DNA of 7,491 bases from Bacteroidota bacterium. Its GTDB lineage: Bacteria; Bacteroidota; Bacteroidia; AKYH767-A; JABDAW01. The stretch is from positions 1-7,491 of the forward strand of contig JAHEYM010000184.1 of the NCBI GenBank assembly GCA_023251595.1, read 5' to 3'. Shown here piece by piece: positions 1 through 7,033 of this stretch (positions within the stretch are counted from its first letter, which is position 1; each line of letters starts with the position of its first letter). A model generated the notes under the pieces. That model was not told the DNA's origin and made no database searches. It saw nothing but the letters and a program-made list of their open reading frames with translations. Both the position numbers and the translations under genes were made by a program.

Positions 1-13
1 TAGATTTTTCCTA

Positions 14-69
14 AACTCATCAACTCATCAACTTATCAACTCATCAACTTATCAACTAATCAACTAATA
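14..69. repeat. 8-bp tandem repeat (AACTNATC, 7 units) abutting glyA
   Basis: Seven head-to-tail 8-bp units begin at 14, 22, 30, 38, 46, 54 and 62. They read AACTCATC, AACTCATC, AACTTATC, AACTCATC, AACTTATC, AACTAATC and AACTAATA. Only the fifth base and the last base vary. The final unit supplies the A of the glyA ATG at 69, so the array fills the whole space where a ribosome binding site would lie, and no Shine-Dalgarno sequence is present. A weak -7-like TAGATTTT at 1-8 would put the array in the 5' untranslated leader, but the window edge prevents checking its -33 partner. Confidence 0.9.
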
Positions 70-1340
70 TGAAAAGAGATACTCCAATTTTCAATCTTAT
101 TGAAGAAGAAAAAGAACGTCAGCAAAGAGGACTTGAATTAATCGCTTCCGAAAATTTTGTCAGTCCCCAGGTGATGGAAGCAATGGGTACCTGTCTGACG
201 AATAAATACGCAGAAGGACTTCCCGGAAAAAGATATTATGGTGGTTGTGAAGTTGTAGATCAGATTGAACAACTGGCTATTGATCGTGCAAAAGAACTTT
301 TCAATGCGGCATGGGTGAATGTTCAGCCTCACTCAGGTGCTCAGGCAAACGCAGCAGTGATGCTCGCATGCCTGAAACCGGGCGATAAAATTCTCGGACT
401 TAATCTCTCTCACGGGGGACATCTCACACATGGATCACCTGTAAATTTTTCCGGGAAATTATATCAGGCAATTCACTATAATGTCAAACAGGAAACCGGC
501 ACTGTCGATTATGGTCAGGTTCGTGAAATCGCATTAAGAGATAAACCAAAAATGATTATTGCGGGTGCATCCGCCTATTCACGCGATTGGGATTTTAAAA
601 CAATGCGACAGATAGCTGATAAAGCGGGTGCAATTCTGATGGCGGATATTGCGCATCCTGCAGGATTAATCGCGAGAGGTTTATTAAATGATCCGCTTCC
701 ACACTGCCATGTAGTTACGACGACCACTCATAAAACGTTGAGAGGTCCAAGAGGCGGAATGATTATGATGGGAAATGATTTTCCAAATCCATGGAAATTA
801 AAAACGCCCAAAGGTGAATTGAGAATGATGTCTGCAATAATGGACTCTGCGGTATTCCCCGGCACTCAGGGTGGCCCGCTAGAACATGTGATTGCTGCAA
901 AAGCGATTGCATTCGGTGAGGCACTCAGTGATCCATACTTAAAATACTGTGTACAGGTGGTGAAGAACGCCAAACTCATGGCATCATTATTTATGGAGAA
1001 AGGATATAATGTAATTTCCGGCGGCACTGATAATCATTGTATGCTGATCGATTTACGATCAAAAGATTTATCAGGAAAACAAGCCGAAGATGCATTAGTG
1101 AAAGCAGATATAACGCTAAATAAAAACATGGTTCCTTTTGATGATAAATCTCCATTTGTAACTTCAGGAATAAGAATCGGGACTGCTGCAGTAACCACGA
1201 GAGGATTGGTGGAAAAACACATCACACAAATTGTTGAATTAATTGATACAGTATTAATGAATATCGATAAAGAGAAAACAATAGTCGATGTGAAAAAGAA
1301 AGTGAATAAAATGATGAAGGAATTTCCTTTATACAATTAA
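69..1340 (+). CDS. glyA: Serine hydroxymethyltransferase
   Basis: This cytosolic pyridoxal-phosphate enzyme interconverts serine plus tetrahydrofolate with glycine plus 5,10-methylene-tetrahydrofolate, feeding one-carbon metabolism. The 423-residue product is full length for the family. Visible signatures are the N-terminal LIASENF block (residues 24-30), QPHSGAQAN (87-94), the cofactor-side MADIAHPAGL (191-200), and TTTTHKTLRGPRGG, whose K222 should form the Schiff base with PLP. VFPGTQGGP (262-270) and the substrate-carboxylate region SGIRIGTAAVTTRG (366-379, R369) follow. The ATG at 69 gives the family's normal N-terminus. There is no Shine-Dalgarno sequence; an 8-bp tandem repeat runs right up to the start. 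tRNA-Ala follows 62 bp downstream on the same strand. The identification is very secure from motif order and length. Confidence 0.98.
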   Translation: MKRDTPIFNLIEEEKERQQRGLELIASENFVSPQVMEAMGTCLTNKYAEGLPGKRYYGGCEVVDQIEQLAIDRAKELFNAAWVNVQPHSGAQANAAVMLACLKPGDKILGLNLSHGGHLTHGSPVNFSGKLYQAIHYNVKQETGTVDYGQVREIALRDKPKMIIAGASAYSRDWDFKTMRQIADKAGAILMADIAHPAGLIARGLLNDPLPHCHVVTTTTHKTLRGPRGGMIMMGNDFPNPWKLKTPKGELRMMSAIMDSAVFPGTQGGPLEHVIAAKAIAFGEALSDPYLKYCVQVVKNAKLMASLFMEKGYNVISGGTDNHCMLIDLRSKDLSGKQAEDALVKADITLNKNMVPFDDKSPFVTSGIRIGTAAVTTRGLVEKHITQIVELIDTVLMNIDKEKTIVDVKKKVNKMMKEFPLYN

Positions 1341-1353
1341 CAATTAACAATTG
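1333..1353. repeat. 7-bp tandem repeat (ACAATTA, 3 units) across glyA stop
   Basis: Three 7-bp units, ACAATTA, ACAATTA and ACAATTG, lie at 1333, 1340 and 1347. The first unit encodes the last residues of glyA and contains most of its TAA stop (1338-1340). It is a second short-period array at the other edge of the same gene, with a different period and unit from the one upstream. Confidence 0.75.
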
Positions 1354-1360
1354 GCAACAA

Positions 1361-1397
1361 ACAGTTAACTCGTCCTCAAACTCAAACTGTTAACTGT
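1361..1397. repeat. Inverted repeat between glyA and tRNA-Ala
   Basis: ACAGTTAAC (1361-1369) and its exact reverse complement GTTAACTGT (1389-1397) are separated by 19 bases. An RNA hairpin with a 9-bp, mostly A/U stem could form. No run of T follows, so it is not a convincing intrinsic terminator. It could be an RNA processing or 3'-end-stabilising structure between the glyA message and the tRNA. Each arm also contains the palindrome GTTAAC, so a DNA-level binding site is an alternative. Confidence 0.5.
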
Positions 1398-1402
1398 AAC
1401 CT

Positions 1403-1476
<74 letters not shown>

Positions 1477-1514
1477 CAACGGGAACAGGTTAAGGATCAG
1501 TGAACTGGCAACAG

Positions 1515-1543
1515 GTGGACCCTTCTGATGCCTTCCACTTTTT
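1515..1543 (+). terminator. Possible weak terminator after tRNA-Ala
   Basis: GTGGA (1515-1519) can pair with TCCAC (1534-1538) around a 14-base loop. TTTTT (1539-1543) and a further T-rich stretch follow to about 1552. The stem is only 5 bp, so this is tentative. Its position between the tRNA and the next promoter-like element makes sense if the next gene starts at 1605 rather than at 1500. Confidence 0.25.
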
Positions 1544-1560
1544 ATTCTTTTTCATTGTTG

Positions 1561-1568
1561 TAACTTTG
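1561..1568 (+). promoter_or_regulatory. Bacteroidota-type -7 promoter element TAACTTTG
   Basis: TAACTTTG matches the Bacteroidota -7 consensus TAnnTTTG exactly. The -33 partner is weak: T-rich sequence (TTTT at 1539-1542, spacer 18) but no TTTG. Transcription would start near 1574, giving a leader of about 30 bases to the TTG at 1605. This is a consensus match, not a demonstrated promoter. Confidence 0.5.
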
Positions 1569-1604
1569 CTGCTGAAAACTATTTCATTTATCATTAAACC
1601 GAAT

Positions 1605-4577
1605 TTGCGAACTAAATTTTTTCTCAGCTTCATTTGTGCTCTTTCGACGATCATTTCTTTCGCCCAGACACCACGTACACTCCATATAGTCGCTCCTCCT
1701 TCACCCGAAACAAACTGGACTAAAGTACGTGAGAAACAAGTAACATTCGCGCAAACGATGGAAGAATGGGGAATCGGTTTCGAGATCGAACATAAAGACG
1801 AGATCGAAATGGAGAATTCTCCCGATCTCCTCAATTTCACAATGGGTTGGGAATCTTTTGATAAAATTAAAATAGGTATCGGATTTAAAACACCCGCAAA
1901 TCCGCTTGGTGAAAAATTTGGTTTTACATATTCAGGTGAATTTAGTCCCGAAGTAACAAAAAGTGCAACGAAAGGCGAAGTCGAATTTCCAAATGGAATT
2001 AAATTCTCCGGAGGTATAACGACTGATAGTCAACGCGGACTTGGTTATGAATTAGGTTATGAACTTGAAAAAGCATTCGTTGCACTTAAGGGCACACTCG
2101 CAGGAAATGTCAAAGAATTGACTTCTCATAAAATCGAAGTCAGTCTTACAAAACTTTATAATTTTCTTGGTGGGGTTGAAAATAAGGAAGAAGGTACAAA
2201 TGTCAAATTAGTTCTTGATCCGGAAAAATATATACGTAGATTTATTCAGTTCGCTCCAAAGTTTATTGAACTCGCTGAGAATCCCGGCAAGGAAGCCGTA
2301 AACGCTGTCGTGTTTAGCTGCAATCCGGTTCTCGTTAATGCCGCTATTTCAAATGATGCTTCCTTGTGGGCAAAACAAATTGCAACCGTTAATATCCTAC
2401 AGGCATTAAAAGATGAAGTTCCAAAAGGAGTAAAAATCAAATACAATGAAAATCTTTTGACTGAACTTTTATTAAAAGGAAAATCACATTCTAACGGAAA
2501 CCGACTTAACGAATTAGCGGAAAATCTTCTGAAAAATGATGATCCGGATATGCGAAATGGGCTCGTGAAAACATATATAAATCAAATAAAGAAAGATGCA
2601 AATGCCAATAAACAGACCCATTCACCCAAAACAATAGCATTGATATCGTTGCGAACGCTGGTCACAAAAGCAGAAGAATATATTGGAAATTGGACGAATA
2701 AACCAACCGAACTAAATTCACCCGGTAATATATCAAGAATTGTCGGATATAAAATTGACAAAACGCACAATGATATATTATTAATCGGTGAAAAGATTGA
2801 AGGTTCACCACTCCTTACACTTGATGATTTAATTGTCGGAATTAGAACAGTCTGGAAAGAAGATGGAACTCCATTTTGCAGTCTTGATCCTGACCCTGTT
2901 GATATTTGCGGCGAACAACATGTGCGTATAGGTGGAATTCCGCCTGACTCCCATTTCGCACAGACCATGCTTGATGCGGATTATCTGATGAAGAAAATGT
3001 TGGCGGGAGTTGTTGCAGTTAAATCTCTTACATATATAAAATTTCAGGATTTAATAAAACAGAATTCTTCATTCGGCGATTCGGGTGATGTAAGCAGCAG
3101 ATTCTGGTTCTATCCTGCTCCTCTTTCATCAGGTGATATAGAAATATCTTCAGATGGAACAGTCATTCTTTTTAATGCCGGTATCCAAGTGCTTTCAGAA
3201 CAAATGGTGGTTTCTCATGAAGGTCTTGTCGGAACAGGAAAAGTGGATGACACCTTTGATCAGTGGGCGGCAGGTTTAACAAAAGCGCTTCCCGAACTTG
3301 AAAAAGAATATCCTGAATATCGACACCTTCACGGATTATTTGATATCGTACTTCTCGCCAAAACATGGCAGAAACTTGATATCGATACCTCACTTATTTC
3401 CCGGTTAGCTTCTCTTCCCTATGTTCAAACTAAAATTCCTTCTACTTACAAAGGCATTCAAGCCAGCTATATACTTAGCGGAAATATTAATTTGTTTTTA
3501 TGCGGTGGCGTAAAGGTACGTGCGAATGCAAATTCTCATTCCTGGTTCGTAAACGACCAACCTGCATACACTTCTTTGACAGCTTCTGCATCCGAAATGA
3601 ATGGTGAAACACAACGCAGTCTTAATATCGAATCGATTCTGATTCCTGCAGGTTCAGTGAGAGGAAGTAACTTGACAGATGCTTCAACGATCCTTGCTCT
3701 CCTAAGAACAGGTGCAACAGCACAAGCACAACTTGGCTTGAATAAGTTAATTGCTGCTGATCCTCATGATCCGGAACTTTGGTGCATTCAAGCACTTCTG
3801 AATCTTCAAACACAACAATATAATGTCGCCATTGCAAACGCGAAACAAGCAATAGAACTGGAGCCTGAAAATTTATCTTCCGTGTCGTTTGCAAACTTAA
3901 TAATGTTTCAGGCGCATTATCTTTCGGGAAAAACAGATCTCGCACTCATTGATGCAAATGAAGCAGCAAGCGCAATTCCTGAAAGTCCGAATGCTCATAT
4001 TTTTAAAGGCGATTTATTAGTAGCATTGGAAAGAGTTCCCGAAGCACGCGCCGAATATTTAAAAGCACTTGAATTGGATTCCGCCTCAGTAATCGCAAAG
4101 GTTAATTACGGTCTGTTATTAATTAGTGAAGGTTGGGTGGTGAAAGGAAAATCTTTTATAGACAAGGCAAAGATAAGTATGAAAGCAGGAATGGAAATTC
4201 CACGTGTTAAATCTGCGATGGCAATGACAGAACTTGGAATGGCAGTTCTCGGAAATGAAGAAACACATTTTGCCAATGCAGGAAAATATGCAGATGAAGC
4301 GCTTGCAGATCCCGCATCTGATCCTACTACACGAATGTTTGCATTAATTGTAAAAGCCACTCTTGCACTCGGAAAAAATCAGATAAATGAAGCGGATGAT
4401 TTTGTTTCGCAAGCAATGAAAATTGCTCCCACGAATCCCGGTCCCCTTCTCATGATGGTCGAATGGCAACATTCAGAGAAAAATGATGTATCAGCACGGA
4501 AATATCTCGATAAAGCAGAATTAATTGCACCTGATTATCCTGCTGTAAAGAAATATCGTGAATTGCTTAAAAACTAA
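1605..4577 (+). CDS. Secreted DUF1598-like protein with C-terminal TPR repeats
   Basis: I chose the TTG at 1605 as start. It gives a 990-residue protein whose first residues, MRTKFFLSFICALSTIISFA, form a textbook Sec signal (basic end, hydrophobic core, cleavage near SFAQ). It also lies about 37 bp after a TAACTTTG promoter element. The frame stays open upstream to a GTG at 1500, only 24 bp past the tRNA; that start would bury the signal behind a T-rich stretch. After the signal, residues about 30-170 look beta-rich, with alternating glycine/aromatic segments. Residues about 380-600 (LLTLDDLIVGIRTVW; GGIPPDSHF...ADYLMKK at 443-465; SRFWFYP at 498-504) resemble, from memory, DUF1598, known best from Planctomycetes. 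Residues about 692-990 are helical repeats with TPR patterns such as AIELEPEN and ALELDSAS. No catalytic motif is recognised; a scaffold or cell-envelope role is inferred. A DUF6263-like gene follows after 2 bp. Confidence 0.85.
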   Translation: MRTKFFLSFICALSTIISFAQTPRTLHIVAPPSPETNWTKVREKQVTFAQTMEEWGIGFEIEHKDEIEMENSPDLLNFTMGWESFDKIKIGIGFKTPANPLGEKFGFTYSGEFSPEVTKSATKGEVEFPNGIKFSGGITTDSQRGLGYELGYELEKAFVALKGTLAGNVKELTSHKIEVSLTKLYNFLGGVENKEEGTNVKLVLDPEKYIRRFIQFAPKFIELAENPGKEAVNAVVFSCNPVLVNAAISNDASLWAKQIATVNILQALKDEVPKGVKIKYNENLLTELLLKGKSHSNGNRLNELAENLLKNDDPDMRNGLVKTYINQIKKDANANKQTHSPKTIALISLRTLVTKAEEYIGNWTNKPTELNSPGNISRIVGYKIDKTHNDILLIGEKIEGSPLLTLDDLIVGIRTVWKEDGTPFCSLDPDPVDICGEQHVRIGGIPPDSHFAQTMLDADYLMKKMLAGVVAVKSLTYIKFQDLIKQNSSFGDSGDVSSRFWFYPAPLSSGDIEISSDGTVILFNAGIQVLSEQMVVSHEGLVGTGKVDDTFDQWAAGLTKALPELEKEYPEYRHLHGLFDIVLLAKTWQKLDIDTSLISRLASLPYVQTKIPSTYKGIQASYILSGNINLFLCGGVKVRANANSHSWFVNDQPAYTSLTASASEMNGETQRSLNIESILIPAGSVRGSNLTDASTILALLRTGATAQAQLGLNKLIAADPHDPELWCIQALLNLQTQQYNVAIANAKQAIELEPENLSSVSFANLIMFQAHYLSGKTDLALIDANEAASAIPESPNAHIFKGDLLVALERVPEARAEYLKALELDSASVIAKVNYGLLLISEGWVVKGKSFIDKAKISMKAGMEIPRVKSAMAMTELGMAVLGNEETHFANAGKYADEALADPASDPTTRMFALIVKATLALGKNQINEADDFVSQAMKIAPTNPGPLLMMVEWQHSEKNDVSARKYLDKAELIAPDYPAVKKYRELLKN

Positions 4578-4579
4578 GG

Positions 4580-5419
4580 ATGAAAAAAGCAGTATTCGCA
4601 ATTGTAATTCTATATATATATAGTACTTTTTGTTCTTCACAGAACAATTCTTCTTTGCCCGTCGCTATCCGTTTCTCTCCAACTCCCGGAGACGACATGC
4701 AAATAATTTTCAGAGAATTTAATCTCGATACGAAACCTTCGCAGGATTCGCCGGCCGATTATCAAAATCAGGAAGATTTTGAAATGAACGGATTGCGGAA
4801 ACAATCTTCAACCGAAAAAGAAATTGCATATTATTGGAAAATAAAAGATCGTGATGTAGATGGCAATACAGTGATGGAAGTTTCTTTCGCTTATCTCAAA
4901 TTAGAAATGACTACGGAAAGGGTGATAAAAGGTCCACCGGTAATGTTCAGTTCTAAAAATGTGATGAGTTTGGGAATAACAATTACTGTCGATACACGTG
5001 ACTCTATATTAAATACAAACCCGATATTTCAGGAAGCTAAATCACTTCCTGCTGAACAAATTCCGCCCGAATTTGATAAAATGATTGCAAATCTCGAAAA
5101 TGTACGAAGCATTCTCAATCAGACACTCATCGGAAAACCAATGACAGTGGTTGTTTCGCCTGAAGCCAAAGTAATTTCTGTTAAAGGAATGGATGTTATC
5201 TGGGACCAATACCGCGATCTCGTCGGCAAAATAAAAACAGATCTCGCTCAACGCGCTCAGTTAGATCAATTGATGGAAGCTTTTTTTGGTGAAGACAATA
5301 TCACCAAAATGATGAATCATAATCTGCTTCTCCCCTACCCGAAAAATGCAGTTAATATAGGAGATTCATGGAGCGATAATTATGTGTTTGAACTTGGTGA
5401 TGCAAAACTGCAAGGTTGA
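4580..5419 (+). CDS. Secreted DUF6263-like protein, N-terminal part (frameshifted)
   Basis: The 279-residue frame starts at an ATG two bases after the upstream stop, with AAGG touching the start, so the two genes are very likely co-transcribed and translationally coupled. The N-terminus MKKAVFAIVILYIYSTFCSS is a Sec signal. The cysteine is preceded by YSTF, a poor lipobox, so a lipoprotein is less likely. Segments such as YYWKIKDRDVDGNTVMEVSF (mature N-half), LIGKPMTVVVSPEAKVISVK and YPKNAVNIGDSWSD resemble, as I recall, the DUF6263 family of exported Bacteroidota proteins of unknown function. The frame stops at TGA 5417-5419, just where the C-terminal strands of that family should begin. Those strands continue in the +1 frame to 5708. 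Removing one A in the run 5404-5407 restores a single protein of 375 residues. The gene is thus either disrupted or carries a sequence error. Confidence 0.85.
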   Translation: MKKAVFAIVILYIYSTFCSSQNNSSLPVAIRFSPTPGDDMQIIFREFNLDTKPSQDSPADYQNQEDFEMNGLRKQSSTEKEIAYYWKIKDRDVDGNTVMEVSFAYLKLEMTTERVIKGPPVMFSSKNVMSLGITITVDTRDSILNTNPIFQEAKSLPAEQIPPEFDKMIANLENVRSILNQTLIGKPMTVVVSPEAKVISVKGMDVIWDQYRDLVGKIKTDLAQRAQLDQLMEAFFGEDNITKMMNHNLLLPYPKNAVNIGDSWSDNYVFELGDAKLQG

Positions 5420-5708
5420 ACGACAAATGCAACTCGAGCATGAACCTGATGTCGATGGCAATATAGAGTTATCCGGAAAAATTCTATATAATACCGATAA
5501 ACTCATCGGTCACATGAATACTGAAATGAAACATTCATCGCTCGACCTGAAATCTACAGTAGATCTGAAAACGGGAATGTATAGTAAAATGACATATTCA
5601 GGTGTTCTCGAAATTCTTTTTCGTGATGTAGATGCTAAATCAGATGCGCCTCCTGATATTGAAGTCAATACACAAATATATGGATCGGTACAGGTATTAA
5701 AACTTTAA
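5382..5708 (+). pseudogene. C-terminal part of the DUF6263-like protein (+1 frame)
   Basis: This frame continues the upstream protein after the break. From about 5406 on it reads NCKVERQMQLEHEPDVDGN and then a series of beta-strand-like segments (IELSGKILY, DLKSTVDLKTGMYSKMTYSG) ending in a natural C-terminus at 5708. The TVDLKTGMYSKM pattern fits the end of DUF6263-type proteins. The ATG at 5382 lies inside the upstream frame, and its first residues (MCLNLVMQ) look like a frame shadow, so independent initiation is unlikely. No ribosome binding site or signal peptide is seen. The real continuation probably begins at the frameshift near 5404-5407. The convergent receiver gene's stop lies only 9 bp beyond this stop. 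Confidence 0.7.
5404..5407 (+). other. Inferred frameshift site (A4 run)
   Basis: Reading GCA AAA CTG CAA GGT TGA gives a stop. With one A fewer, the frame reads GCA AAC TGC AAG GTT GAA CGA and joins the two halves of the DUF6263-like protein. The needed shift is +1. A classical X-XXY-YYZ slippery heptamer causes -1, so programmed frameshifting of that type would not repair it. A run of only four A is short for polymerase slippage. The exact position within about 5395-5417 is inferred. Confidence 0.5.
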
Positions 5709-5717
5709 GTATTTCAT

Positions 5718-6101
5718 TTATTTATGAACTGAGTATTCGGGTTGTGTCCAGTGTTTTACCATTTTCAACAAAGTCTCCAATTCAAATGGTTTTATAATAT
5801 AATCATCAGCTCCCAATTTTAATGCCGTGGCTCTGTCCACTTTTTCCGACATGGAAGTGCTGAAGATAAACGGGATTTCGTAAGTATGCGGAGTGGCACG
5901 AAGCAATCGCAATACTTCGTGACCATCCATATCGCGCATTAAAACATCACAAATTATTAAATCGGGTACATAATCACGGGCGAGTTCAATCCCCTCTCTC
6001 CCGTTATTCGCAGCAAGAATTATAAATCCTTCCATCTCGAGATATTCGGTCAGATTATCAAGAATGGCATGCGTGTCCTCAATCAATAATATTGTTTTCA
6101 T
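5718..6101 (-). CDS. Single-domain CheY-like response regulator
   Basis: The 127-residue product is a stand-alone receiver domain with no DNA-binding or enzymatic output. It has the acidic pair E8/D9 (LLIEDT), the phospho-acceptor D52 (IICDVLMRDMDG), the switch serine/threonine at 81-82 (IFSTSMS), and the conserved lysine K104 in DDYIIKPFE. All residues needed for Mg2+ binding and aspartyl phosphorylation are present. It is expected to act in the cytoplasm by protein-protein contact with a kinase or partner, neither of which is in the window. Its ATG overlaps the stop of the upstream iron-sulfur gene in an ATGA, with AGAAGG immediately before it, so translation is probably coupled. The link with an electron-transfer operon hints at redox or respiratory control, which is inference. 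It converges with the frameshifted gene on the other strand, 9 bp apart. Confidence 0.93.
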   Translation of the reverse strand: MKTILLIEDTHAILDNLTEYLEMEGFIILAANNGREGIELARDYVPDLIICDVLMRDMDGHEVLRLLRATPHTYEIPFIFSTSMSEKVDRATALKLGADDYIIKPFELETLLKMVKHWTQPEYSVHK

Positions 6102-7030
6102 CCTTCTTGTTTTAATGTTTCACCTGTATCTTTATATGGAAATAATCGATCTACCGGTGGTAAATAATAAACTCGTGGTTTTGTTCCCAGATGTTCAAGA
6201 TAACGGAACCCGGCTTTATCTTTTATTAATTGAGAAAGGCGGAGCGTTTCTTCACCATTCGTAACAATATCTTCCAATTCATCACCAAAATAAAAGACAC
6301 CATTCGGACAAGCCGTAACACAATCAGGTAATTTTCCTTTTTCTGAATGAGAAGGACAAAAATCACATTTCTCCACTGTTCCCATTACATGCGTACTGCA
6401 AGCGTGATGCGGTGTAATTTGTTTGGTCTGTTCTTCATTTAATTTGAATTGTGTCTCACTCCAATTAAAAACTCTTGCAGAATAAGGACAAGCCGCCATG
6501 CAAAACCTGCAACCTATACATCTCGCATTATCAATTGCAACAATTCCATCTGTACGTTTAAATGTTGCATCTACGGGACAAACTTTTACACATGGCGGAT
6601 CATCACAGTGAAAACAAGGTGTCGGCATAAAATATGGCGCAGTTGTTTTTGCATCCTGCATTTTCTCTATTTTTATATAACTTCTTTCGGGTGGAAGATA
6701 ATGCATCTTTGAACATGCCTGTTTACACTTACCCGCGTTCCTGCATTTTGCAAGATCAATTACCATAACAAATTTCTTGTTCGGCGCACCTTGTCTCAAT
6801 TCCAGCGGTACATCGGGTATTTCTGGACTGATATATGAAGCATCGACTTCTACTATTTTTCCTTCGGGTGAAAGTAAACGCACCTTTTTCCCTGAAGCAG
6901 GTTCTTTCTTATCTGATAATACTTTCAGAACACCGATGGTTCCCGCAACAGCAGCGAGGGTACCTCCAATCGCGCCATATTTAAGAAATTTTCTCCGCGC
7001 TGTATTTTCGTCTTTCGAGGGTTCGATCAT
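6098..7030 (-). CDS. Tat-exported 4Fe-4S electron-transfer protein (DmsB/NrfC/PsrB type)
   Basis: The 310-residue protein starts with a twin-arginine signal (TARRKFLK, R12/R13, then a hydrophobic stretch at 18-38), so it is exported folded to the periplasm or held at the outer face of the membrane. After a short block KVRLLSPEGKIVEVD (49-63) come four cluster motifs: C96/C102/C106; C139/C142/C147/C151 (CFHCDDPPC..CP); C171/C174/C177/C181 (CIGCRFCMAACP); and C222/C225/C237/C241 (CDFC...C..ACP). C211 is extra. This layout is that of the iron-sulfur subunit of complex iron-sulfur molybdoenzymes, which passes electrons between a membrane quinol subunit and a catalytic subunit. Neither partner gene is in the window. 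The first motif has A99 where a second cysteine would be. The start at 7030 lies 3 bp after the small Tat gene and keeps the RR motif correctly placed. The substrate system cannot be told. Confidence 0.92.
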   Translation of the reverse strand: MIEPSKDENTARRKFLKYGAIGGTLAAVAGTIGVLKVLSDKKEPASGKKVRLLSPEGKIVEVDASYISPEIPDVPLELRQGAPNKKFVMVIDLAKCRNAGKCKQACSKMHYLPPERSYIKIEKMQDAKTTAPYFMPTPCFHCDDPPCVKVCPVDATFKRTDGIVAIDNARCIGCRFCMAACPYSARVFNWSETQFKLNEEQTKQITPHHACSTHVMGTVEKCDFCPSHSEKGKLPDCVTACPNGVFYFGDELEDIVTNGEETLRLSQLIKDKAGFRYLEHLGTKPRVYYLPPVDRLFPYKDTGETLKQEG

Positions 7031-7033
7031 GGC

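Noticed and set aside
14..69. CRISPR array or origin iterons as an explanation for the repeats before glyA
   Set aside because: The 8-bp units are directly adjacent with no spacers, which rules out CRISPR. There is no initiator gene, and the array is fused to a housekeeping start codon, so iterons are not supported.
1490..1840. Open frame on the - strand (116 codons) opposite the start of the large secreted protein
   Set aside because: It is antisense to the signal peptide and following beta-rich region of a convincing gene, and its translation shows no recognisable domain.
2582..2968. Open frame on the - strand (128 codons) inside the large secreted protein
   Set aside because: It is fully contained in a longer coding region on the other strand and looks like an antisense shadow.
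4609..4622. AT dinucleotide run inside the DUF6263-like signal peptide
   Set aside because: It simply encodes LYIYS within the signal peptide in frame; it is too short to argue for phase variation.
5400..5419. Programmed -1 ribosomal frameshift at the A-rich site
   Set aside because: The two halves of the protein are related by a +1 shift, so the usual -1 slippery mechanism would give the wrong frame.
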